NCBI GenBank assembly: GCA_025458665.1
Contig: JALOSG010000079.1
Span: 1-11,066, forward strand
Reading direction: 5' to 3'
Length of the DNA stretch: 11,066 bases
Source: Serpentinimonas sp.
GTDB taxonomy: Bacteria; Pseudomonadota; Gammaproteobacteria; Burkholderiales; Burkholderiaceae_C
Position numbers and translations under genes: made by a program. Shown piece by piece: positions 1-7,300 of the stretch (positions within the stretch are counted from its first letter, which is position 1; the number at the start of each line of letters is the position of its first letter). Below the pieces are notes generated by a model. It had not been told where the DNA came from and did no database searches. It saw nothing but the letters and a program-made list of their open reading frames with translations.

Positions 1-528
1 GTGCTGGAACAGCTGGTGGCCGACTACACCCGCAAGGGTTTTCTGCGCGGGCGCAGCGTGCGCCTCATGACCGTGAGCGTGCGCCCGGGCCGACCCAACG
101 GCGCAGCCTCGGGTTTCATGAGCGGCCTGATCCGCGAGCCGCTCGCTGGCCAGCGCAGCACCTGCCCGGTCCCACCCGATACGCCTGTGGCCCTGGCCTC
201 ACCGGCCCGTAGCATGGAAGGGCTGCTGGCGGCCTTGCAGGCCAGCGAGGCCGCGTGGGGATCGCGCACCGCCATGAACCTGCCGGCACTCACCACCACG
301 CCCTCCGAGATGGTGGCGGCGCTGGAACGCGTCGCCGGCCCGGCGCCGGTGCGGCTCATCGACTGGGTGGTGGACCCGGCGGTGGCGCAGATTGTGCAAA
401 GCTGGCCGGCGCGTTTCGAGTCCCGCCGTGCGCAGGCATTGGGCCTGCACCCCGATCCGGACTTCGACAGCATCGTGCGGGCTTACCTGCAGGAGCTGGG
501 CTCCAATCAAGGCCGCATTCAGGGCTGA
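1..528 (+). CDS. denD: D-erythronate dehydrogenase-like SDR protein, C-terminal part (5' end outside window)
   Basis: The frame is open from base 1 and ends at TGA 526-528, giving 175 residues. These match the C-terminal half of the extended short-chain dehydrogenase/epimerase family that oxidises D-erythronate with NAD (DenD), usually about 320 residues long. The diagnostic block is at residues 22-50: SVRPGRPNGAASGF followed by GLIREPLAG, then a CPVPPDTP segment and a SPARSMEGLLAA helix. The N-terminal Rossmann fold and the catalytic Tyr-Lys lie upstream of the window. The GTG at base 1 is an internal valine codon, not the start. Its stop overlaps the stop of the opposing small secreted-protein gene by 10 bp. 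Sugar-acid partner genes (kinase, isomerase) would be expected upstream but cannot be seen. The family is fairly sure; the exact substrate is inferred from the resemblance. Confidence 0.72.
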   Translation: MLEQLVADYTRKGFLRGRSVRLMTVSVRPGRPNGAASGFMSGLIREPLAGQRSTCPVPPDTPVALASPARSMEGLLAALQASEAAWGSRTAMNLPALTTTPSEMVAALERVAGPAPVRLIDWVVDPAVAQIVQSWPARFESRRAQALGLHPDPDFDSIVRAYLQELGSNQGRIQG

Positions 529-884
529 GCGCACCGCTCCTGCCCCACCAGACTGCGCAGTTGTTCCGGGGTGGCTGGCCGCTCCAGCGGGCCTAGCAAG
601 ATATCGCTTCCCGCAGCGCCACTCAGTTGTAGCGCCAGCCAGTTCTGCCCGGCGTGGCGCTGGTTGCGCGCCTGCACCACGGTGCGCAGCGCGAAGCGGC
701 TGCGGTCGCATTCCAGCACCCCGGCGCGCAGGCGGCTGTGGGCTTGCTCGAAAGTGAGCGGGGTGCGCGGTGCCAGCCCGTGATTGGGTGCCGGCTCGCG
801 GACCTGCGCTAAGCCGAGCAAGGGCCACAGCAGAACCAGCAGCAGCGCAGACCGCCTGGCCTTACATCCCGCCAGTGTTGCCAT
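519..884 (-). CDS. Small secreted protein of unknown function, third gene of the sigma/anti-sigma unit
   Basis: A 121-residue protein I do not recognise. Residues 1-26 look like a signal peptide: basic CKARR, then a Leu-rich stretch LLLVLLWPLLGLAQ with likely cleavage after AQ. The mature part of about 95 residues has no membrane segment and exactly two cysteines (59 and 118), which could form a disulfide in the periplasm. The start ATG (884-882) overlaps the anti-sigma stop as TGATG, and I see no Shine-Dalgarno sequence before it, so translation probably depends on re-initiation from the anti-sigma gene. That coupling suggests co-regulation and possibly a shared role, for example as a periplasmic partner of the anti-sigma factor. 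This is inference. Its 3' end overlaps the convergent dehydrogenase gene by 10 bp. A longer open frame to 1409 exists but runs antiphase through the anti-sigma gene and is not used here. Confidence 0.7.
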   Translation of the reverse strand: MATLAGCKARRSALLLVLLWPLLGLAQVREPAPNHGLAPRTPLTFEQAHSRLRAGVLECDRSRFALRTVVQARNQRHAGQNWLALQLSGAAGSDILLGPLERPATPEQLRSLVGQERCAQP

Positions 885-1594
885 CACAGCACCGGCACCG
901 CGCGGCCGATGAACTGGATGGGCCCCGTAGGCCGCCCGGTGGGCGAGCCGGTGGCGGGCTCCAGCGTCAGTTCGAACAGCTGGTTGGCCTGCAGCGGGGG
1001 CAGGGCGTCCAGCGGTACCTGCAGGCGCTGGCCGGGCGCCACCAGCCCCAGCGATACGGGGGCGGCCCAGTCGTCGGCCTTGGTCCAGAACTCCAGCGCC
1101 TTGTCGGGCGGCACCTCGAAGGTGCCCAGAGGAATCAGGTTCACCTGCCGCGTATCGCTGGCCTGGATCACCCAGCCCGGCGCACGGTCGTCCGGGGCCA
1201 CCAGCACCACCAAGAAACGCGGCGCGGGCAGTTCGGGCTCCTGCAGCGCCACGGCACCCAGCAACGCCGCAGCCACCATGCCAGCGCCCGCCACGCTGCG
1301 CCAGAAGGCCAGACTCTGCCAGCCGCGCTGCCACCAGGGCAGTGAGGCCGGCGTGGGCTGCACCGCCTGCGCAGAGGGAAGATTCAGTGTGCGTTCCAGC
1401 CTGGCCCACAAGCGCGGCGGTGGCGCCATGGGCTCGGCCAGTGCGGCCAGCGGCAGCAGCTGCTCTTCCCAGCGGCGCACTTCGGCGGCGTAGGCGGGGT
1501 CCTGCGCCATGCGCGCTTCCACCGCCCGGCGTTCGTCGGCCGACAGCGTGCCCAGCACGTACTCGGCGGCCTGTGCTTTCCAGTCGGTGTTCAT
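884..1594 (-). CDS. RskA-family anti-sigma factor
   Basis: A 236-residue single-pass membrane protein. It should hold the sigma factor encoded just upstream at the inner face of the membrane until a signal releases it. Residues 1-50 form the cytoplasmic sigma-binding part (AAEYVLGTLSADERRAVEARM, then a LxRWEExLxPLA-type segment). Residues about 97-116 are the membrane span. Residues 125-235 are the periplasmic RskA domain, with PPDKALEFW, VPLDALPPLQANQLFELTLEP and GSPTGRPTGPIQF, all typical of the family. The protein contains no cysteine, so it lacks the HxxxCxxC zinc motif of the redox-sensing ZAS group. Its ATG overlaps the sigma stop (ATGA), and a GGGAG ribosome site lies at 1607-1603 inside the sigma gene. 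Its TGA overlaps the next start (TGATG). The family call is firm; the signal it responds to is unknown. Confidence 0.9.
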   Translation of the reverse strand: MNTDWKAQAAEYVLGTLSADERRAVEARMAQDPAYAAEVRRWEEQLLPLAALAEPMAPPPRLWARLERTLNLPSAQAVQPTPASLPWWQRGWQSLAFWRSVAGAGMVAAALLGAVALQEPELPAPRFLVVLVAPDDRAPGWVIQASDTRQVNLIPLGTFEVPPDKALEFWTKADDWAAPVSLGLVAPGQRLQVPLDALPPLQANQLFELTLEPATGSPTGRPTGPIQFIGRAVPVL

Positions 1595-2166
1595 TGCAGG
1601 CACTCCCTCAGGGCGGTCAGGCTGCGCCGTATCCAGGCTTTCACGGTGCCCAGCGGCGTGCCCAGGCGCTGCGCAATCTCGGCGTGGGTCAGGCCGTCCA
1701 CATAGGCATGCAGAATGCACACGCGGCGCTCGGGCTCCAGCTGCTCCAGGCAGCCCGCCATGCGGCCTGTGGAGGTCTGCCAGGCAAAGTCTTGCTCTGC
1801 CTCGCGCCAGCCCTGCACCGAGGCGTGTGCGTCCAGCACATCGAGCGTGTCTTCGTCCACCGCGGTTTCGCGGGCGGTTTCTTGCTGCCGGTTGCGCAGC
1901 GCGTTCAGGGTCAGGTGGCGCGTCACGGTGTACATCCAGCCGCGCCCAGAGCCTTTGGCCGGGTCGAAGCTGCCACTGCGCTGCCAGATCTGCACAAAGG
2001 CGTCGTGCAGCAAATCTTCGGCCCAGGGCAGGTTCCTCACCATGCGCTGCACCACGCCCAGCAGACGTGCGCTTTCCTGCTGGTACAGGCGCTGCAAGGC
2101 CGCCGTATCGCCCCGGGCACAGGCCTGCAGGGCGGCTTCGTAGTTGAAGTCATCGGTGGGCGGCAT
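1591..2166 (-). CDS. ECF-type RNA polymerase sigma factor (SigK-like)
   Basis: A 191-residue sigma-70 family factor of the extracytoplasmic-function group, which directs RNA polymerase to a small stress regulon. Region 2 spans about residues 25-95: WAEDLLHDAFVQIW is region 2.2 and GWMYTVTRHLTLNALR covers 2.3-2.4. A short linker follows, then region 4 at about 135-188 with the helix-turn-helix LTHAEIAQRLGTPLGTVKAWIRR-type core at 159-182. Length is normal for an ECF factor. I chose ATG 2166-2164 because homology begins there and the frame further upstream (to 2613) lies over the DUF3455 gene. The ribosome site is poor. It is followed by its RskA-type anti-sigma factor with a 4-bp ATGA overlap, the usual order for such pairs. 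The upstream 74-bp gap contains a strong hairpin (2188-2228). The specific regulon cannot be read from this window. Confidence 0.92.
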   Translation of the reverse strand: MPPTDDFNYEAALQACARGDTAALQRLYQQESARLLGVVQRMVRNLPWAEDLLHDAFVQIWQRSGSFDPAKGSGRGWMYTVTRHLTLNALRNRQQETARETAVDEDTLDVLDAHASVQGWREAEQDFAWQTSTGRMAGCLEQLEPERRVCILHAYVDGLTHAEIAQRLGTPLGTVKAWIRRSLTALRECLQ

Positions 2167-2187
2167 GGGCCGGAGAATAGCAAACCC

Positions 2188-2228
2188 GCCCAGGCCCCGC
2201 GCGGTGGCGCTGCGGCCCTGGCCTGGGC
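2188..2228 (-). terminator. Strong hairpin between DUF3455 gene and sigma gene (possible terminator/attenuator)
   Basis: GCCCAGGCC (2188-2196) and GGCCTGGGC (2220-2228) form a perfect 9-bp stem around a 23-nt GC-rich loop. It lies 12 bp past the DUF3455 stop and 21 bp before the sigma start. On the minus strand it is followed by GGGTTTG rather than a run of T, so it is not a classic intrinsic terminator. It could limit read-through into the sigma gene, protect the upstream mRNA 3' end, or mask the sigma ribosome site. Confidence 0.4.
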
Positions 2229-2240
2229 AGGTTCCCAGCC

Positions 2241-2831
2241 TTACTGCGCGCGCCAGAAGATGTAGTCGGCCTGGTACTTCACCACCTGCTTGCTGCCCAG
2301 CTGGGGCTGGCCGCAAGGCGCTGCCGGGGCCACGCCGCCCTGGGTGGCCACGCGCTGGATGTAGCTCACCCCTTGCATGGCGCCCTGGCCCATGGCGGGG
2401 TTGGCTTTCACCAACTGCAGCGGGATGTTGCCGGCGCCGCCCGGTGCTACCGCCAGCTGGGTGGCCGTGAGCTTGGAGCCATCGGTGGCTTCCCAGGTGG
2501 CGGGCGGGCCGTAGTAGCGGCCCACCTGCTTGCCGGCGCGGTCCATGAGCTTGGCGTCGGGGCCGGCGAACACCCACTCGAACTGGTCGGTGGTGTCTTT
2601 CTTGGCGCGGCACTCGTAGGTGATCTCGCCCACGCCCACGGTTTCCAGCATCACCGCGTTGCCAGCGGGCACTTTCACGCCATCGGGCAGGCCGTCCTGC
2701 TTGAAGCCGTGGCCGTGGTGCATGGCGGCGGCGCTGCCCGCGGCGGCCAGCAGGGCCAGGGTCAGGGCGGCGGTGGAGAAGTGGGCACGGGTGTGGGCGC
2801 GGGTGTGGGTGTGGGTGCTTGCGTTCAGCAT
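2241..2831 (-). CDS. Secreted DUF3455 domain protein
   Basis: A 196-residue exported protein of the DUF3455 family, whose function is not established. A signal peptide occupies residues 1-36: an unusual Thr/His/Arg-rich start (THTHTRAHTRAH at 6-17), then the hydrophobic core STAALTLALLAAAGSAAA. The mature part has the family landmarks: ITYEC at 70-74, GPPATWEATDGS at 108-119, IQRVATQGG at 158-166, C173, and a YQADYIFW ending. The two conserved cysteines (74, 173) may pair in the periplasm. ATG 2831-2829 is supported by an AAGGAG ribosome site 7 bp upstream. It has its own leader of more than 160 bp containing a palindrome (2877-2894). It lies 74 bp before the sigma gene in the same direction, so it may be a regulon member or share transcripts with it; this is inference from position. 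Confidence 0.88.
   Translation of the reverse strand: MLNASTHTHTRAHTRAHFSTAALTLALLAAAGSAAAMHHGHGFKQDGLPDGVKVPAGNAVMLETVGVGEITYECRAKKDTTDQFEWVFAGPDAKLMDRAGKQVGRYYGPPATWEATDGSKLTATQLAVAPGGAGNIPLQLVKANPAMGQGAMQGVSYIQRVATQGGVAPAAPCGQPQLGSKQVVKYQADYIFWRAQ
2781..2816 (-). repeat. Six-copy hexamer tandem repeat inside the DUF3455 signal peptide
   Basis: On the plus strand six hexamers run without a gap: GTGGGC, ACGGGT, GTGGGC, GCGGGT, GTGGGT, GTGGGT. On the coding strand they encode alternating Thr/Ala and His/Arg. Copy-number change would keep the frame and add or remove two residues from the n-region of the signal peptide. Confidence 0.85.
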
Positions 2832-2876
2832 GGGAAGGCTCCTTGAAGTAGATGGAATTGCCGCGTTGGCCGCCTC

Positions 2877-2894
2877 TTGCACCTGCCGGTGCAA
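2877..2894. promoter_or_regulatory. Perfect palindrome in the DUF3455 leader (operator or mRNA hairpin)
   Basis: TTGCACC (2877-2883), spacer TGCC, GGTGCAA (2888-2894): a perfect 7-bp inverted repeat with a 4-nt centre, 45 bp upstream of the DUF3455 start. It could bind a dimeric regulator or fold as a stem with a tetraloop in the mRNA leader. No promoter hexamers good enough to call were seen around it, so the mode of action is open. Confidence 0.45.
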
Positions 2895-2960
2895 ACCTTG
2901 GGCAACCAACGCCGACACTTCCACTACCCGCCAGAGCCCTGCCTGGATGCAGTGGACGCG

Positions 2961-2984
2961 AAAAAAATTTCAGGGCCGCAAATT
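2961..2984 (-). terminator. Weak terminator-like element after the DsrE-family gene
   Basis: Reading the minus strand just past the stop at 2996, AATTT (2984-2980) can pair with AAATT (2970-2966) around a 9-nt loop, and a run of seven T (2967-2961) follows. The stem is short and all A/T, so termination would be weak. It is listed because it is the only U-tract in this gap. Confidence 0.25.
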
Positions 2985-2995
2985 ACAGCCTTAGA

Positions 2996-3430
2996 TCACG
3001 GCCGTACATAGGCCCAGCCCTGGTGCTGGCGCTGCATGATGTGCACCACGCCCGCCGGCACGTAGCTGATGTTGGGGTTCATCTCGTTCTTGTCGAGCTT
3101 CTGCGCGGTCATGGTGTTCTCGCAGGCCACGATCTTCACGCCGCTCTTGATGGCGTCGCTCACGCGGTTGGCGGTGGGCGCGTCGAACTTGAGCATGGCA
3201 ATACCCGGGCCATAAGCCACGATTTCCACGTCCACGTTGTCCTTGCCCAGGTCGTTCTGCGCGTTGCGCGCGTTGTTCAGGGCCAGGTTCCACTTGGCGG
3301 GGTCGGGGTCGCTCACCTGCAGCACCACCTGCGTTTTCTGGCGGGCGGGGGTGAAGGCGCAGCCGGTGGTGAACAGCGTGGTGGCGGCCACAGTCAGTGC
3401 CAGGGCGGCCAGGGTGGTTCTGCGTTGCAT
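2996..3430 (-). CDS. DsrE-family protein with lipoprotein-type signal peptide
   Basis: A 144-residue protein of the DsrE/DsrF-like group (COG1416 type), small alpha/beta proteins linked to sulfur handling through a reactive cysteine. Residues 1-23 are a signal peptide (basic MQRR, hydrophobic core, then TTLFTTGC). C24 would be the lipidated residue, although the lipobox has Thr where Leu is usual, so a lipoprotein is likely but not certain. The mature fold runs from TQVVLQVSD (33-41) through VEIVAYGPGIAML to VKIVACENTM, where C103 is the family's candidate active cysteine, and ends with the group's typical VPAGVVHIMQRQHQGWAYVRP-like tail. ATG 3430-3428 has an AGGAG ribosome site 8 bp upstream. 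An overlapping open frame on the same strand ending at 2991 is a shadow. The substrate is unknown. Confidence 0.88.
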   Translation of the reverse strand: MQRRTTLAALALTVAATTLFTTGCAFTPARQKTQVVLQVSDPDPAKWNLALNNARNAQNDLGKDNVDVEIVAYGPGIAMLKFDAPTANRVSDAIKSGVKIVACENTMTAQKLDKNEMNPNISYVPAGVVHIMQRQHQGWAYVRP

Positions 3431-3575
3431 GGGGGTGTCTCCTGTGGATGAGGGGTATGGGCTGGGGCTCCAACTCAAAAAATCAGTCTATGCTGATGCA
3501 CCACCATTCTAGGTACTGCGCTACGGATGCCTGTGAGGGTGTACCCCTACCCGTATCAAGCAGTCAAGGCACCAC

Positions 3576-4226
3576 TCAAAACCAGCTGAGTACCTGCTGC
3601 CAGCCCAGCACCAGCAGGTGCCACAGGGACAGCGCATAGCCCAGCCCCACGGCGCCCACGGCGGTGGCCAGCACCATGGCCAGGCCGTCGCGGAACAGCC
3701 AGCCCAGGCTGAGCAGCAGCAGGCTCAGGGCGGGCAGTATGTTCACCAGCGGCAGGGGCAGCAGGATCATGACCACCATGCCCACCATCCACACCGCCCA
3801 CCACAGGCGCAACTGGCGGTGCACCAGCAGGTGCCAGCGTGGGCGCAGCCACTGGCCGGCAGTGCTGTAGATCCACACCAGCGCCTTCAGGCAGCGCGGC
3901 GCCCAGCGCTGGTTCAGGCTGAAGCTGGCCAGACGCTTCGGCAGACTCACCACCTCGCGCTCCAGCAACACGGCCACTGCCAGTGCCAGCACCGCCAGGC
4001 ACACCAGGTTGCCTATGCCCACCAGCGGCAGCCCGCTCAGGGTGGCCAGCATGAGCAGCATGCAGGGCCCCGATCCCGGACCCAGCAGGTTTTGCAGCTC
4101 AGACAGGGTCATGGACCGCGCGCGCGCCGGCTCCGGATGGTCCGGATCGAAGCGCTGCAGCGCATGGCGCAGGCGGAGTAGGGTGTCTTGGTGGTGCACG
4201 CTGGCAGAGTGTGCGCCAAAGCGCAT
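3576..4226 (-). CDS. ExoD-family membrane protein
   Basis: A 216-residue integral membrane protein of the ExoD family, first tied to exopolysaccharide production in rhizobia; its molecular role is unknown. The first 40 residues are cytoplasmic and polar. LSELQNLLGPGSGPCMLLMLATLSGLP (41-67) starts the conserved part, and hydrophobic spans lie near 53-89, 142-176 and 180-210. The family core LPLPLVNILPALSLLLLSLGWLFRDGL at 156-182 is clear, as is SLPKRLA (94-100) in the loop between the halves. Length is normal. ATG 4226-4224 is the farthest in-frame start and has an AAGGA site somewhat far upstream (about 11 bp). Expression runs away from the GGDEF-EAL gene, with which it shares a 106-bp divergent gap. 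Any functional link between the two (both could touch exopolysaccharide) is inference. Confidence 0.85.
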   Translation of the reverse strand: MRFGAHSASVHHQDTLLRLRHALQRFDPDHPEPARARSMTLSELQNLLGPGSGPCMLLMLATLSGLPLVGIGNLVCLAVLALAVAVLLEREVVSLPKRLASFSLNQRWAPRCLKALVWIYSTAGQWLRPRWHLLVHRQLRLWWAVWMVGMVVMILLPLPLVNILPALSLLLLSLGWLFRDGLAMVLATAVGAVGLGYALSLWHLLVLGWQQVLSWF

Positions 4227-4332
4227 AGCCCGGCCTTTCCTTCAACTTCTGCCGGAGTTTGTCTGGCGCCCATGTGCTTCCCGACGTTGGGCTGTGCTAC
4301 AACCAGAACTTTCCGATCGCACCGCTGGTCCC
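4227..4332. promoter_or_regulatory. Divergent intergenic region, exoD-family gene / GGDEF-EAL gene
   Basis: This 106-bp gap must hold the start signals of both divergent genes. I looked for sigma-70 pairs on both strands and found only poor ones (for example TACAAC at 4297-4302 with no matching -35), and no inverted repeat worth calling. A region is marked, not a defined promoter. Confidence 0.35.
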
Positions 4333-7300
4333 ATGTTCAACCCATCCAGTCCTGCCTCTGTCGAGGCCCTGGCTCCTGTGCCTGCAGGACCCATGGGGCA
4401 GGTGGGGCACAGCGCCCGCCTTGAAGCGCTGCGCGCGCTCGATGTCCTGGACACCACCCGCGAGCCTGAATTCGACCGGTTGGCCGAGTTGGCCGCCAGC
4501 ATCTGCCAGGTCCCCATGGCCGGTATCACGCTCATCGACGACAGGCGCCAGTGGTTCAAGTCCATCTTCGGCCTGGAGATGGTGGAACTCGATCTGACGC
4601 TGTCTTTCTGCACCTACACCATCGAACGTGGAGCTCCGCTGGTGGTGAGCGATGCGCGGGAGGACGCGCGTTTTGCCCGCAGCCCGCTGGTGCTGGGTGA
4701 GCCCCACATCCGCTTCTACGCGTGTGTGCCCCTCACGACAAGCGAAGGTTTCCGTGTGGGCACGCTGGTGGTGGTGGACCAGCAGCCCAGAGAACTCACT
4801 GCGCAGCAACTCTCCGCTCTGGAGACGCTGGCGGGGCAGGCCGTGCTGCTCATGGAGTTCCGCCGCCAGCGCCGCGAAATGAAGGCCCAGCAGGCCTTGC
4901 AGCAGGAGGCCCTGCGGGAGTCCGCTTTGCGTGGGCAGATTCTGGCCATTCAGCAGGAGATATCCACCGCGCAATTGCCCCTGGATGCCGTGTGCAGTCT
5001 CATGGCCGAGCGGGCCATGGCGGTGCTGCCCGCCACGGGTGTGGAGATAGAGTTGCTCGAGGGCAACGACCTCGTGAGCCACGGCTACTTCGGCGAAACC
5101 CACCGTGCGCTGGGAGCCCGCATGCCTGTGCGCAGCTCCATTGCGGGGCGCGTGGTCACCACCGGTGAACCCCAGTACTGCGCCGACTCCGAAACCGACC
5201 CCCGCGTGAACCGCCGTATTTGCAGGGAAGTGGGCGTGCGTTCCATGTTGCTGGTGCCGCTGCGCAATTCGGGCCGTGTGGTGGGCATACTGCGTGCCAC
5301 CGCCCGCGAGCCTCACGCCTTCTCGCACGACCAGACCACCTCCCTGCTGTTGCTGTCGGAGTCGCTCGGCGCAGTCATCGAGCGCATCCGGTTTTCCGAG
5401 GCGCTGCGCCAGTCGGAATTTCAGTACCGGTTGCTGTTCGAGCACAACCCGCACCCCATGTGGGTGTACGAACGCGCTTCGCTGCGCATCGTGGCGGCCA
5501 ACCGGTCTGCGCAGATCCACTACGGTTATTCGGAAGAGGAGTTCCAGCAACTGGAGGTGCCCGACCTGTGGCCGGCCGAGGCCGCGCGCAACGCCAAGGC
5601 GCAATTGCACGCGATCCCGGCAGATGCGCAGACCGTCGGCGCCCTGCGCCAGCACCTCAAGCGCAACGGAGAAATCATCGATGTGGAGGTCTCGGCCGGC
5701 CCCATCACTTTCAACGGCCGCCCGGCGCGCCTGGCCCTCATCAACGACGTGACCCAGCGCATGGCGGCCGAGCGCGAACTGGCCCGTGTGAGCCGCGCCC
5801 AGCGCATGTTGAGCGATTGCAACGAGCAGATGATCCGCGCCCAGGACGAAGGGGCTCTGCTGCGCGAGGTGTGCCGCATTGCCGTGGAGATTGGCGGGTA
5901 CAAGCTGGCCTGGGTCAGCTTTGTGCAGCCCGGCCCGCACAAGCAACTGCAGATGGTGGCGCGCTATGGCAGCGGCGGGGAGTTTCTTGACCACACGGTC
6001 GTCTCCTACGACCCGGGTAGCCCGACCTCGCGCGGCATCATGGGCCGCACCGTTATGCACGGCGAGACCACCCTGGTGCCCGACATACGCAGCGACGAAG
6101 GCTTTGCCTACTGGCGCCGCGATCTGGATGGCAGTGGACTGCGCGCCGCCATCGGCTTGCCACTGCGGCACAAGAGCGAGACATTTGGCGCCATCTGCCT
6201 GTACGTCACCGACCCCATGGTGTTCAGCCGCGAAGAAATCACGCTGCTGGAGGAACTGGCCAACGATCTGGCCTTCGGGCTCATGCACCTGCGCTCCGAG
6301 GCTGAACGCAAGCAGGCCGATGCCCGTATCCGGCAGCAGGCTTCCCTGCTGGAGAAAGCGCAGGACGCCATCATCGTGCGCAACCTGCAGCACGAAATCC
6401 TGTTCTGGAACAGCGCCTGTGCACGCCTGTACGGCTGGACCGCCGAGGAGGCGCTGGGCAGTTCCATCGCCGAGCTGCTCTACCAGGACCAGGCTGACTT
6501 CCTGGACTGCACCCGCCAGACCATCGAGCGGGGAGAATGGACCGGCGAACTGGTGCAGTACCACCGCAATGGCAAACCGATCACGGTAGAGGGTCGCTGG
6601 ACGCTGGTGCGCGACGAGCAGGGAGCACCCAGCGCCATCCTGGCCATCAACACCGACATCACCGCGCGCAAGCAGGCCGAGGCCGCCATTTACCGGCTGG
6701 CTTTCTTCGACCCGCTCACTGGCCTGCCGAACCGGCAGCGCTTCAGCCAGACCCTGGCCGACGCGCTGCAGCGCAGCGCGCGCAATGGGCAGTACTGCGC
6801 CTTGCTGCTCATCAACCTGGACAGCTTCAAGGCGCTGAACGAAACCATGGGCCACCTCGCTGGCGACGCGTTGCTGCGCCTGGTGGGCGCGCGGCTGAGT
6901 GCGGCCACCCAGCCGGCCGACGAGGTGGCGCGGCTGGGTGCCGACGAATTCATTGTGCTGCTGCAAAACCTGGGTACCAGGCCCGAGGTGGCGGCGGTGC
7001 GGGCACGTACCCTGGGACAGGTGTTGCTGGATGCACTGGCACAGCCTTTCGAGCTGGACGACTACAGCCACATGACCTCCGCGTGCATAGGGATTGCCAC
7101 CGGCGTGGGCGCCGAAGTGACAGTGGCTGAGGCACTCAAGCAGGTGGATCTGGCGCTGACCAGCGCCAAACAGTCCGGGCGCAACACCATCAAGATGTTC
7201 GAGCAGCAGTTGAAGGAAGCTGTGGCCGCCCGGGTGGAACTGGAAGCCGATTTGCGCCGGGCCCTGCAGCAGGGCGAACTGTTGCTGCATTACCAGCCGC

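Noticed and set aside
1..3. GTG at base 1 as a true gene start
   Set aside because: The encoded part begins in the middle of the dehydrogenase family; the Rossmann N-terminus is missing because the window cuts the gene.
885..1409. Longer version of the small secreted protein starting at 1409
   Set aside because: It would read antiphase through most of the anti-sigma gene; the ATG at 884 gives a proper signal peptide and a TGATG coupling.
1342..2265. A 307-codon plus-strand frame over the sigma and anti-sigma genes
   Set aside because: A shadow: Ala/Arg/Gln-rich translation, no recognisable domain, fully opposite to two well-supported genes.
2167..2613. Upstream extension of the sigma factor frame
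   Set aside because: It overlaps the DUF3455 coding region in another frame and adds low-complexity Arg/Gly/Pro-rich sequence not found in ECF sigma factors.
2781..2816. The hexamer array as a CRISPR or protein-binding iteron array
   Set aside because: The units are 6 bp without spacers and lie wholly in coding sequence, so a coding microsatellite explains them.
2991..3473. A second 160-codon minus-strand frame over the DsrE-family gene
   Set aside because: Same strand, different frame, Arg/His/Gln-rich product without family features; the frame ending at 2996 carries the signal peptide and DsrE landmarks.
4009..4332. Upstream extension of the GGDEF-EAL frame (108 more codons)
   Set aside because: It runs antisense through the start of the exoD-family gene, shows no domain, and homology-like sequence begins after ATG 4333.
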